Made by a program: the position numbers and the translations under genes
Part shown: piece by piece, positions 34,805-46,590 of the stretch
How positions within the stretch are numbered: the stretch's first letter is position 1
Layout: every line of letters begins with the position of its first letter
Source: Cornus controversa
Taxonomy: Eukaryota > Streptophyta > Magnoliopsida > Cornales > Cornaceae
NCBI GenBank assembly: GCA_026545225.1
Contig: CM048848.1
Coordinates: 22,422,806-22,486,805 of the forward strand
DNA length: 64,000 bases
Direction: 5' to 3'
Notes under the pieces: generated by a model
The model's input: the letters and a program-made list of their open reading frames with translations, nothing else
Database searches by the model: none
Told to the model about the DNA's origin: nothing

Positions 34805-37135
34805 CCACTATTGGCTTATAAAAAATCCATGAGACAATTAGAGCATGACAACATCCATAACCACGCATGGCAGAATCATGCACAAAATATGATTCCATCG
34901 ATTAAAAGATTACAAAAAGAGAAGGGTCCTTTATGCTTGGCAACTTTTTGGTCTCTGGTTCAGTAAGGAGATCCGAAACTGAAATGTCTCTCTTAATGTT
35001 TTTTGGTCACAAATACCTTTAGAGTTTAGCCATTGCCATTCAGTGAGACCTTAAATCCTTAAGATAACTGCCCAATTGCTGAGCCCCAACGAACACCGCA
35101 TAAACTCTAAGAAATACTCCAACATGTGACATAAGCAATTAGATTGGAGGTTATTCTAAAGGAAACAACCAAACTTAAGATTAAAAAGCATCGTTTCTTT
35201 CTTTAATGGACGGGCGAATTATTACCAAATGAGCAGAGAAAACTAATCGGTAACCCCAACCCTTTGTGGCAGCTGCAACTCTTTGTTTGTCGGCAAACTA
35301 ATAACTAGGTCATGGCAATTAGTGCATTGATAAAATTTAATTTAGATTTCATTGTCATATATACTAAATTATCTTGACAGATTCAAAGTACATGAGGCTA
35401 CATGCAGAATGAGAAAAATGTATATACAAATAGCTATGAAGCTTGGAGATTAATACGAAAAACTAAAAAATTAGGATATAAATATGACAAAGACACAACA
35501 ATGTGAATGTATATATATTATATCTATGTAGATATATAAAAAGATTAAAATTTATGTGTATATATGCATAACCGAAAACAGTCTCTCCATGTGGAGGCAA
35601 GGCAACGTACATCTGACCCTTCCTAGACCCTGCAATGGCGGGAGCCTAGTGCATTGGACTAGCCCTTTTTATGTATCTATACATAAAGCGAAAGTAATAA
35701 TTGTTTATCATGTCATGTATATTATTGTTAATAACATTACCTTATAAAAAGAATTTAAAAAAAAATCATTACAAACAAGATAAGAGTTATATTGAATGGT
35801 TATAAACTTTGAACTAAGTGAGATATGATATTGTAAGGGTCCTTTTATAGAACGGTAATAAAATATAGTAAATGAGAGATATCATACACATGATGAGGGA
35901 CCTAGAATGTTGATCTAGAAGAAGGGGGAGATGCAGACAAACCAAAGGGATTAATGGTAAAGGTAACTATGTTTGTGAACTAAGCATTTAAAACCCTTGT
36001 TATTCTTTTCTCAACAATTATACTATGTTATTATACTAAGAAAAGTTAAACACTAGTCAAACATGTTTCTCAAAGTATCTGAAAAATATCGGATAAGTTG
36101 CCAAAGTATTTAAGAAATATTGAATACATATTTGAAAGAAAAAAAAAAGAGATGAATATTTTTAAAAAGTATCAAACACTTATCTGCAAGTATTCGAGAA
36201 GTATCGGAATCCAACATAATAGATAAGACAAGGATATGGCCCCCTTATAGAAGCATAAAAAGATTAAGGTCCAAGCATATAAGTTCTTATTGCAAGTTAA
36301 CAATGTTTTGGAAAAGGATAAAAGGTTAGATTGTAATTCAGGGACAATAATTACTATTCTTAAATATTATATCAAGATATTATATATGTACTAGCAAGGA
36401 GGTATGTCCTATTATCGCAAAATTCAGTCTTGGTCTAGTAGTTATGTTATCCCACATCCTTTCTGCAAACATTCTATAGACCATTTGGCATGCCTTTCAC
36501 GACCATTTAGAAAACTCAAGTAAACCACTACGCTACCATTCGACAACATATTTTGGCTTAATAATAAGTCATAAGTGAGAGTATCTATGTTTTGGGTCCA
36601 ATTCCTTGTATGTACACAGTATATACACGATCATGAGTGCATTTGAAGCAAGTATATGAGTTGATCATGACTGCATTAACAAAAGGAAATGCATGATTTC
36701 ACATTGTGAGAAAATAAAAAAGAAAATAACCATCATTTATTCATGGAAACATGACTAAAAGGAAAAAATAGGATTTGGTTACCCAAGAAACTGTGAAATA
36801 GGGCCACATTTTCAACAAATACTTTAGTATGAAGAAACATTAAAGACCAGGAAAATAGGATAAAAAAGAAAAGGGAACATCAAACAACTCTCCATAAACA
36901 CTTTGTACCCCTTCATAAATGATTTCAAGTTCATTTCTTTCTATTTTTATGTTGAACTACTGTCACTAACATTTTCTTTACTTGATGCAAATGGCACCCC
37001 AACGTAGATTATGACAGGGCCCAGCCAGATTCTAAATAAAGTTCCATTTCTGATCAAAAAATGCATGTCGCAGGACAGCTTGTAAGGTTTCGGTTTGTGG
37101 AAGTATGAAGAAACACTTTCAAAGCCTCACCAGGG
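34805..37135. other. Intergenic, no gene seen
   Basis: AT-rich. A GC-richer repeat-like piece around 35590-35665 (GGAGGCAAGGCAACGTACAT ... GGGAGCCTAGTGCATTGG) resembles a dispersed plant repeat I cannot name. No supported gene. Confidence 0.5.
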
Positions 37136-37203
37136 AACTGCCATGGTCCAAACTAAGATCCAAAATTTACTGCCATGGTCCAAACTAAGATCCAAAATCT
37201 AGC
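37136..37203. repeat. 35-bp tandem duplication
   Basis: ACTGCCATGGTCCAAACTAA followed by GATCCAAAAT occurs twice in a row. Confidence 0.9.
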
Positions 37204-39042
37204 ATCCCTAAAGCCCTGAAACCTAGATGAATGAATTTATAATTTTGACTTACCTATTAAAAACACTAAATGTAAGTAACAACTAACATTGTGCACAAAT
37301 CCATTGTTTTTTCCAATCATATTTGCCTAGGAACTATATATTTCTTCCTTTATTTTCTTTCACCAACTCAAAGATTGAAGTAAGACTAAGTTAATAGTTT
37401 AAATGGATGGCAAATTTCATCTGAAATCATTGTGACACTGAAGAAAATATTAGCGTCCAATAGTGCAATATTAGTATATTTAGAGTAAGAGAAAAAAGTT
37501 TCATGACCATCATGTAAAGCTTTATTAGCCAAATATTTAGGTGATTTGGGAATTGCATGGATAATAAATGGCTCCAAACTTCCATTAATTCCCCATATCA
37601 TTTGAAACCACAATTTCATATTCTAGATCAGAGGACTCACAAGATAAAATGTAATTCTTTGCAAAAATATGAACGGAACATAAATCTTAAAAAAAAAAAA
37701 AAGGTGAGCAACATAATTGCTCAAAATCACAAGACGTTGTAAATAAACAAAATACTCTCATTCCAAACACATCGAAAGCAACTACAGTGACTACTTCACT
37801 TGATGACCCAGTAGTTGAACGTCCATCAGTTCAAAGGATAACATCACCTTAATCCCTTCTGGCATGCAACAACAAGGTTTGTATCTTTTGGGAACTTCTC
37901 CTCAACCTTTAGTAGGAATTTTCCGTTGAATAAAGGAAAGAAATGAGCAAGAAATCTACAATATCAAAAGCACATATAATAGGAAACAGAAGTTTTAATT
38001 AAACAACCTGACAAACTCCAACAGTAATTGTAAAACTGAATTCTTTTATTCTTTGAAAATAAATACTAACAAGTAACATATCATGTTGTCAATTGTTTGC
38101 TATGTTCTGTAGACTTGAGTAGATTTATCAGGCACCATTGTGTGTCTAAGTATCCAATCTTTCTAATTCCCAAATCATAGGATACTGGAACTTGGCTTGA
38201 AATGTGTCCAAAAATTATGTGAGCCTACATTGACACTTGCACATTTAAATAGATTATATCTTATATAATAGTGTAATATATGAATTTATTGTTTTTTCAA
38301 GTATATAACTGGTTAAATTTTGGATGAAATGGGATGTGATGAAAAAAGGGGATTTATCTATTTCAAAAGTAGAAAACTCTTCTCTCCTATCAAATTTGAG
38401 TTTTTTCTTCTTCATTGATTATCACACATAGAGAATCAGGATGTGGGCTCTTGTGTCAGACATATATCCCATGTACCCATATTGTGTGCTCTCAAAAGAA
38501 TTGGATGATCTATGTAACACAATCTAAACAATGGCAAATGTGCTCTCTTGTTTCTAATAAAAACTCATACTAATATTTTTGACTGACTATTCATCTAATT
38601 TTTAGGAAACCCCTTAATTAAATTGAAATATAAGACAAAGTGTCCTAATACCAATTACAAAAAAAAAAAGAGAGAATAGTATGATACCCATGAAATTTGT
38701 GACCTTTCTGGAGAGAATTCCAGCATCAAATATATGATCAACATCAAAGATCGCGATCCAGGTTGAGCCTTCAACCCATGCCTTCAAACAAGGCTACAAT
38801 TATGAGACAATGTGGTCCAAGTATTTTAAAGGGGAAAAAAGGTAAAACTAAGTGTGTGTGTATATAATGTTTGTTAACAAAATATGCTTTCACTGGAAAG
38901 GAAAAATGAGAAGGAAAAGCATTCACCTTTTTTTGTTCAGTAGCGTTTTGTTTGAGAGTTGAATTGCATACCCAGCAAAATGTATTTTCTGCTTCACTTG
39001 TTGCCCTTGGGATTTCTTTCCTAGGATATGGCCCTTGTATCT
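37204..39042. other. Intergenic, no gene seen
   Basis: AT-rich DNA without recognisable coding or repeat structure beyond short A and T runs. Confidence 0.5.
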
Positions 39043-39071
39043 TTGTGTGTGTGTATATATATACACACACA
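39043..39071. repeat. (GT)n(AT)n(AC)n palindrome
   Basis: A perfect ~29-bp palindrome: GT run, AT core, AC run. Confidence 0.85.
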
Positions 39072-39223
39072 CAAACTACTCTCATTCCCTGAATTGTTTT
39101 GACTTGAGGCCATGACCATTTGAGGGGAAGAAAAAAGAAGTCATATTTATATTTGATTGCCAAGGAACTTGGCTAATCTTGATATTTGAGATAACTATGT
39201 AACAGATGGAGATGCTTATACGC

Positions 39224-39290
39224 AGGACTGTAAATGAATCGAACTGTTTGTGAACAATTTAGAACTCGGCTCCTGCAAACCAAACCCTAG
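39224..39290. mobile_element. Fragment of the hAT MITE family at 32161
   Basis: GGACTGTAAATGAATCGAAC resembles the terminus of that MITE; only one end is seen. Confidence 0.45.
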
Positions 39291-39413
39291 CCACCAAACT
39301 AAACAGTGCATTCTTCCCTTTGGCAGAGAACCATAGTTGGTGCAGAATGTGAATCACACTCTAACGCTACGAATTGCTCTCTCATATTCCCTAATCTGAA
39401 ATCATCCTCTCTC

Positions 39414-39465
39414 TCTCATATGGCATCAATGGCGGAATTGCGAGTCCCATTGATGCCATACGAGA
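39414..39465. repeat. Hairpin with ~19-bp stem
   Basis: TATGGCATCAATGG (39419-39432) and CCATTGATGCCATA (39447-39460) pair perfectly over 14 bp with a 14-base loop; the stem extends by TCTC/GAGA past one mismatch. Confidence 0.8.
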
Positions 39466-39746
39466 ATAATTAGCTAGCCGCCATCTCATATGGCTGTGAG
39501 GATGGCATGAAGTTGTGAAGATCGAAAGCGAACTCTGTAAAGATTATTGCAAAAGATTATACACTCCGACTGGGACCTTCCTGCTTGTGTTCTCCGTCCG
39601 CCGGCGCGTCCCCCTGACTGAATGAGAGGCTGGGCTATCCCATGCCGAGTTACAAGTTGCCGGATCAAGAGACCCTCTAGAGGTCATGGTGTAGCCTAGG
39701 CTTTAATTGGAGCCCCTATACAATTAATTTTGCCTTTCAAAAAGAG

Positions 39747-39766
<20 letters not shown>

Positions 39767-39777
<11 letters not shown>

Positions 39778-39796
39778 TATATATATATGTGTGTGA
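39767..39796. repeat. (CA)n(TA)n(TG)n palindrome
   Basis: A second short version of the palindrome class seen at 22616, preceded by a TA run. Confidence 0.8.
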
Positions 39797-39839
39797 TATT
39801 CGTACATACTGATGCGTAACTTTGCATCTAAACGAGTTA

Positions 39840-40370
39840 AGGGCCCGAGCCAGGATTTCACATTGGTGGGGCTAATTGATAAATAAATAAAAGTTAAAAT
39901 AAAATAAAATAAAATCAACTCACGTTACAACTATAAATTGTTCAAATTCTAAGAAAAAAATTATTGCAAAATAATATACTACCATGACAAATATAACAAC
40001 CAAAATATTAATTGGTGATATTTTCATTGAATATAGTTTTAAGTTACCTATTATATACATCATACGTAGGTGTAAAAAGAAGAGTTTTAAGAAGTAGGAC
40101 AGAAGAAGAAGAAAAAAAAAAAAGAATGAGAAAACTTTGAAGGAAAAAAAAAATAGATTTTGATTGAAGAAGGGAAATTTATTTTTATTTTTAAGGAAGT
40201 TAAACAGTAAAAAAGAAAAGAAAGAAAAAAATAAGTGATAATTTTAGAATTGAAAACTTTAGAGGGCCATTATCTAATTTTTACATATATATATATATAT
40301 ATTTGTAATGGGGCAAGACCAAGCCATGGGGGGGGGGGGGGGGGGGGGGGGGGTGCATGTGCCTCCTAGG
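39840..40370. mobile_element. Unclassified dispersed repeat with a G26 tract
   Basis: Begins near GGGCCCGAGCCAGGATTTCA and ends near TGTAATGGGGCAAGACCAAG, a pattern I associate with common plant repeats. G26 lies at 40328-40353. Class and boundaries are not established. Confidence 0.4.
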
Positions 40371-40514
40371 CATACACTCGCTGCACTCCTGAACGAGTTT
40401 AAATTGTCAAAAAAAAGAAAATGTTGCTTCATACTCATGTAATGGTAACGTATTGGATTCGAAAAGTGTGGAACGGTAATACACGAGTCGAAATTGGACT
40501 AGTCCGATTAATTT

Positions 40515-40640
40515 GTTGTGAGTGGAGTGTGACATCAACATGATGGTAGTGACATCATGTTGATATCACACCTCACTCACAAAACTCATGATGGTAGTGA
40601 CATCATGTTGATATCACACTCCATTCACAAAATCTAATCG
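40515..40640. repeat. Inverted repeat followed by a direct half-copy
   Basis: A 26-bp arm GAGTGGAGTGTGACATCAAC.. at about 40519 pairs with ..GATATCACACCTCACTC at about 40576 with about three mismatches and a 7-base loop. The segment CATGATGGTAGTGACATCAT is then repeated just downstream. Confidence 0.8.
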
Positions 40641-40805
40641 AACTTGTTCGACTTTCGACCACCAAATCATTATTTTTGAGAGAAATTATATAGTATTCGA
40701 GTGCCAACAATGTAGCTATTATTGTTTAATAATCACTCAGTGCTTATCTTGTTAATAATATTACATGGGATATTATATTGCTAGTGCTCCGAAATACCCA
40801 ATTAT

Positions 40806-40915
40806 TTCTCTAATCATAGATTAGTCACCAAAAGAACGCCATTAGTAAAAAAGGCTCATATATTGATTTTTTTGTATTATTATATGTACATGAAAATTAG
40901 ACTCCCATTATATTT
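40806..40915 (+). repeat. Diverged duplicate of P450 gene 2 upstream DNA
   Basis: Shares 'ATTAGTAAAAA.GGCTCATAT', a T-rich block, 'TATGTA' and 'AAATTAGACT.CCATT' in the same order and spacing as 28436-28545. No P450 sequence follows it. Confidence 0.6.
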
Positions 40916-41439
40916 TGAGAAAAAAATATAAGGTAAGCTACACTAACACCCTGAGGTTTGCCCTTATTGCACCCAAATACAACTTCTCACACTTGCTGTC
41001 AAATTGCCCTATGAGATTTGTTCGTATTTTACTATTACCCCTCTGGCCAAAAGTATTGCACTTTTAATGATAAAATGACATGTCTATCCTTTGACATCTG
41101 AATGTTTAATTTACCAAATTAACCCTTTGTAATAGACCAAAATAACCCCAACTATTTGATTATTTCATTTTTAGTACTACATCCTCATCCTTCTCTTTCA
41201 TGTTGCAACCAGAAATGTAATATCCCTGCTTCCAAACCACTGTTATGCCATGAACTTAAACCCATAATCCACCTAAATCATCCAACCTCCACCTAGATCA
41301 ATTTCATATACATACATACATACATATATATATAGGGATAATAATCAATACTTGTAGTTTTGGGTGCTATACTACACTGACATGAAGTTAGAGTTAACAA
41401 CCAACACTAAAATGACGTTTTACCAACAAAGTTGCTTAT
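40916..41439. other. Intergenic, probably transposon debris
   Basis: Near 40931 GGTAAGCTACACTAACACCC resembles Mutator-type ends of the 24230 family. A (CATA)n(TA)n tract lies at 41308-41335. No gene. Confidence 0.45.
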
Positions 41440-41666
41440 TCATGTATCTTTTTCAAGGAGTGTCCACATAACAACTAATATTATTACAATGACCCAACAA
41501 TAGAGATAATGCTTCAAAATATACAATAAATCTAGAATAGGTCTACCACGCTCCTACTAAATACTTTAAAAATACAAACCTTCAAGAGGTTTACCTCTGG
41601 TTCTTCGAATTTTCTTACTCTGGGGTTAGCAATCATCACTTTGTCGGACTTTCTCCGCTAGAGAAC
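41440..41666 (-). other. Caulimovirid leader, distal part
   Basis: Continues the leader that starts at the TATA region (44955) and is cut by the solo LTR at 41667. The left boundary is a guess; a TA-rich microsatellite begins at 41335. Confidence 0.45.
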
Positions 41667-44627
41667 TGTAATACCCCAAAATTTTGGATGTCTATTATTT
41701 TAAAGAAATTAAATTTCTTTATATTATTTTTTTATTTTATTAATTCATGTGAAATGCCTTATCTCGATAATTTATCATTTTTAGGTGAGTTGTTTTTCTT
41801 TTATATGCATTTTATCATTTTATGTGGATTGCTTATGTTTTATAGATTCAATCATTTCATGTAAATTTATCTGTTTATATGGTTATCATTTTATGTGAAT
41901 TGTTATTGATTAGGATTATTTTATTTAAATCTTTTAAATGCTTTGGTTTGGGCTAGGGAGGAATCTGGATTGGAATGATTGAGCTAAGGATATGCTTAAG
42001 TGTTGGGCCAGGGTTATAGTTATATTATTATTGTTATTATTATTTCTTTAGTATATTTAGTTTTTAGAAAAACAATAATTGAATAAAAATTAATTAGGAC
42101 AAAAGAAAATAAGAAACTAGGGTTCCTGCCGTTTACGTTACGCACAGAACTACGAGAGTAAACGAAAGAGAGAAGGGAGTGAAGGAACGATCGGGTGAAC
42201 GAGTTGTTGAATCGTCAAAGAGGCAAGTTTGATTCTTCCCTTCCCTTTTGAATCCGTATGCATATTCTAGGTTTAAGAATTTTGTTTATATTGAAAATCT
42301 GTATATAATTGTATTTTTTTTTTTGTTGTTGTTGCTTCTTGTGGATAAATTTCGTGAGGAATTATTATGCTAAATTGTATATAGGAGTATAGATATATAT
42401 ATGTAAGAATATATGCATATATATTTCATGTATGTGTATATTGTATAGAAATTGTTCATGCATAAATTCGGGATGGAAAGGTTGTTAATTTGTAAACCTT
42501 TTCAGTTGCTAATGCCCAGTAAACGACCCTTGATCTTTAGGAAAATAGATCGTGAGAAATTTGAGTTTAAATTTTTGAATTTTGCGAAGAATCCTAGAAC
42601 TTGTGAATTGGGGGTTTTTGATTCAGACCGTTTTTTATGGGGCTTTTTGCACCAAAGGGTAGAGGGGATCAAGGGGAGAAGATCAGTACAAAAATCGGGG
42701 TGAATGGAGGCCGGAGGATGCCGAAAAAGGCACCTGAAAATCCCCGCCGGGGAAGATGACCCAGCCAGCACGTGACCCCCACGCGCGCCGCCGGTGCGTG
42801 GGGGTGCTTACTGCCGGTGCCGGTCGGTGGCCAGAAAGGCATTTTTGGGCCCCTCACGGGGCCCACCTCTAGGTCCGATATAGGCCCATTCCGAATTATT
42901 TTAGTATTTGTTTTGAATTTTTGAAATTTTTGGAAAAACTTGAAAACTCGGAAAATCATTTTTTAAAAATACTTTTATAATTCCATAATTCCCAAAATTT
43001 TATGGAAACTTCCTGGGGGTTTAAGAAACTTGTTTTTTAAATTTCATGTCGAAATTATTTCTCCTTGTTTTTAAATTAATTTTTGAAGTATCTAAAAAAA
43101 TTGGGTTTTTCCCTTTCTTTCATTTTAGAAAATACTTAGAAATTTCCAAAAATTCCAAAATTTTTAATGTAGCTTCTTGGATGTTAAATACACTTGGTTT
43201 TAAATTTTCAACTCAAAATAATCTTTCCTTGTTGTTAAATTAATTTTTAAAGTGTCTAAAAGTTAAGTTTTCACCTTCTTTTATTTTTAGAAAATATTTT
43301 AAAATTCCAAAAAATTCTAAAAAAATTTAAGTAAATTTATAGGGTTAAAATACACCTAGGTTTTAAATTTCATGTGAAGATGAGTCTCCCTTGTGATTGT
43401 GTTGGTTGTAAACGTATGCCTCGAATTATGTTTATTTTCTTTTTGTTAGAAAAATATTTTTTTTATTCCCAAAAATTCTAGAAATTTTCAAAATACTTTA
43501 ATAGGGTTCTTAGAAGTAGAATAGGCCCATCAACCTAGATAAAAGTTAGGTTTAGACTCCCTCGTAGATTTGAGTGCATTGGAGGTTGGGTCGAGAAATT
43601 GCTTTTATAATGGATGTTTGGGTTATTTGATTTACTTTAATGTATATCCCTTTAAGGATATAAATGCCCATTAAATACTTCATTATAGTTTACTTATGAA
43701 CGATTTGTCTTATGGTGATAATTTCATGTCGGATAATTCAATTTCTTTGTTTGTGCAAATTAGACTAATAATGCACCTTGTTTATTTTATGTTTCATATT
43801 GGGAATGCATCTATACGTTTTTATTTGGCATGTAAGGATTGCCCGGCATGTCAGGATCGCCTATACCTAATAAGGTATCTATACATTTTATTTGGCATGT
43901 AAGGATTGCCCGGTGTGTGAGGATCGCCCATATCTAATAAGGTATCCATACATTATATTTGGCATATCATGATTGCATAAATTTAATAAAATGCATGTAT
44001 ATATTTTTTTATTTTTGAACTTAAAGAATGTGTTCATTTTTAAATAATAAGGGTTGTTGAGATAATGTATAAGATGACTTTTATCTCTGAAAACATGAAC
44101 TGAATAAGGAATAATCTGAATGTGTACACCTATATTTATCTCTTGTGTCCCTCACATTGCGAGTATGTATATTTATCTCTTGCTCGTGAGTTTAACCCAC
44201 TTTGTTGATATTTCAAGTCTCAGGCAGTTTCTCCCGTGAGGATAGAGTACTAGGGTTGGTTGTGGCAGACATTTATTCTCATAGGTCACAGGGTAGGAAC
44301 CTATCTTATTTTTCAAGAGTCAAACTATGAACTCATTTAGAGGTTTCGGTTGTTAGTTTTAAATTAAAGTCTTAAAATTTTGTTCATTCTGGTTAAGGGG
44401 TCCTTGGGTTACGGGACTTCCAAATTGTATTACCAGACCTATAATTATTTATTTATTAGTTATTTCAATTCAATAGAATCTTCTGTTCAGCTTTTTGTAG
44501 TTATTTTATTTCTGTCTTTTGTCCTCTATGCTTGTTGCTATCAGTTGTTAACATTCCTCAGGTTTTGTGTATGAGACTAGCCACCTTATGCGCGAAATTT
44601 TCGGGGGGGGGGGGGGGGGGTATTTCA
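41667..44627 (+). mobile_element. Solo LTR of gypsy family A (2961 bp)
   Basis: Starts TGTAATACCCC and ends GGGTATTTCA, the reverse orientation of elements A and B. A perfect 5-bp target duplication AGAAC lies at 41662-41666 and 44628-44632. There is no internal domain and no second LTR, so it is a recombination product. It contains the family minisatellite (about 43830-43980) and a G18 tract (44603-44620) at the place where element A has only four G. Open stretches inside it (for example 42452-42959) are not genes. Confidence 0.9.
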
Positions 44628-44632
44628 AGAAC

Positions 44633-44780
44633 TGCTCTAAACACCCTTATACCAACATCAATGGCTTACTCGGTTCGACGAACAAGGAATAAAAATTCTC
44701 AAGATATAAAAACCAAAATGTAGATTACTTTGAGGTTTAAATGAAGTATTCAGAAAAGTTATGAAAACACACTGACTATT
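44633..44780 (-). other. Caulimovirid leader, proximal part
   Basis: Sequence between the poly(A) signal and the solo LTR; non-coding. Confidence 0.5.
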
Positions 44781-44785
44781 TTATT
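44780..44785 (-). terminator. Caulimovirid poly(A) signal
   Basis: AATAAA on the - strand (CAATAAAATAG), about 175 bases downstream of the TATA box. Placement after the promoter is the pararetrovirus arrangement that makes the genomic RNA terminally redundant. Confidence 0.65.
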
Positions 44786-44954
44786 GAAGGAAATTTTTGT
44801 ACATATTAATCCACACTTAAACAATCTGAAAAATTACACACATAATCTTGACTATCCTTCTCTCTTGACTAGAGGAAGGTTTTGAACGAAAACTCTATAC
44901 AATATCTTATCCCACTCTCTGTCTTTTGTTGATCAATACAATGCCGAAAGAGTC

Positions 44955-44965
44955 ATTATATAGAC
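44955..44965 (-). promoter_or_regulatory. Caulimovirid genomic RNA promoter TATA box
   Basis: TCTATATAATG on the - strand in an otherwise non-coding stretch after the last viral reading frame. Confidence 0.65.
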
Positions 44966-45239
44966 CCCGGACTTGAAATTTCTTTTGGCAAATTCGGATT
45001 TCAAATGTTACAACCATTATTGACACTACTTTTGATAACATAAAACTCATTTTATGCCACTTTGAAAAAACCATACAAAGCACTCAGAAAAAGAATATTC
45101 CTTTGGCTGCTTCTGCCTTAGATTATATTTGTTGCAATGAGAGACAGATAATACTTCATCATGTTGTCTAGATTCTAATTTTCAATGTCATCTAGTAGAT
45201 TATCGTCATCCATGATATTCATGCCATAGTTTAGCTAGT

Positions 45240-46590
45240 CTCTAGTAATCGATGTCTCTACTCATTGCCTCAAGTGTTTCCTTGGTTTCCCAAGTAGTAA
45301 TCACTCGTTCTTATTTAATAGCTCTTGTTAATTCAACATTGTCTTCATTTTTAAATGCTAAAATTTTAATTATTATTCTTTCTGTAAAAAACATTGTTGT
45401 CCATTGTTTTTGTGGTGTCCATGATTCTTCGATCTTTTTTCGGATCATGTTATTCATGTAGCTCTATTTACTCAAATATCATGATCACTAATGTATTCGG
45501 ATTTTCTTTTCATTAACCTATCTTCATCCAAGACATTTCCCAACCATTGTGGTGCAGAATGTAGTCTTATAAGATGAATTGATGGATAAAAATCAATCTT
45601 GTCCCATTCTAGTGTTGCAGTTATAACCTCAACATGACAAGGATGTCTTGGTTTGAATTTTTCACATGTTTTCTTGATGGATGCTAGCATTCATTCTGTA
45701 TCTTCCTTTGTATGATACTGAAAACTTGACAAAAACACATTTTCTAAAGCTTATCCTTTGTATGGTACTGAAAACTTGACAATAACACATTTTCTAAAGT
45801 ATAAGCTTTAGTTTCATGATCGTTTTTAGAAAACTGTTGTCTAGTTGTGAAACTTATTTTCACTATTTTGGAAGTGAATCCTTGGACAATATAACAACTT
45901 GGAATTGAAAATTCTAAATTGTTTTAGCAAACTCACACCATTGTCGATGGGCACTAGTTCGCGTTCCTATAATTTTTTGGAATATGTTTTTGGGAAGATC
46001 TATTTCTGCTTTTTGATAAATTAAATTTGTAGATTTCACTAATAAGGTGGTCCAAACTTTTGGCTCTTCAATAGCCTTTTCTTCTTGCGAAGATTTTTTA
46101 ATTTCTTTTATTTGAATAGAATCATCAGTTGCTTTAGGTGTAACCCTGTTTGTGTCCGAGACTTTTAGCCTCTTACATTCTTTTTGGATCATAGTAATAT
46201 ACTTACTAGTCACTTTAAGTGTAGTAAGTATTTTCTTAGAATTCTGCCGCTTAAATCCTTCTGAAACAGAGTCTAAGAGGTTTTTTGAAAACATCGAATA
46301 TTTATTATTTGTTTTAAACTGATTTTTTGGGTTTATAGCCCATTTTAAACTAAGCTCACCAAAAGATAGTAAAATATCTAATGGAGGTTTTTCAACTTAT
46401 TTGCCCTTGTTTTTTTTACCCTTGGACATAACAGAGGGTCCTTCGTCTTTCGATAGATATGTTGAAATCGAAGTTTCCTTTTTATAGACTGTCGTCTTAC
46501 CTTTAAGGCTTTTATAGTCCATGGACTATAATGAAACAAGTGTTCTTTCTTTATCCTATCGGATAATTGGTTTATTTTGACTATCGCCAT
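45240..46590 (-). pseudogene. Caulimovirid region downstream of RNase H, function unknown
   Basis: About 430 codons' worth of broken reading frame follows the RNase H. Visible pieces: MSKGKKNKGK near 46410, a Lys-rich segment (KKILTTLKVTSKYITMIQKE), IFQKIIGTRTSAHRQWCEFA near 45930, and RHPCHVEVITATLEWDKIDF near 45600. I do not recognise a domain. Placement before the promoter suggests a second viral ORF or a polyprotein tail, as reported for some florendovirus-like genomes. At least five stops break it. Confidence 0.55.

Noticed and set aside
38771-39163. 130-codon - strand open frame
   Set aside because: Spans a GT/AC palindromic microsatellite, no recognisable domain, no supporting context.
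39486-39668. GC-richer patch with an Arg/Gly-rich open frame
   Set aside because: No domain or homology recognised; short and in repeat debris.
42452-42959. Overlapping open frames in the solo LTR at 41667
   Set aside because: The same region in the sister LTRs is broken; no recognisable protein.
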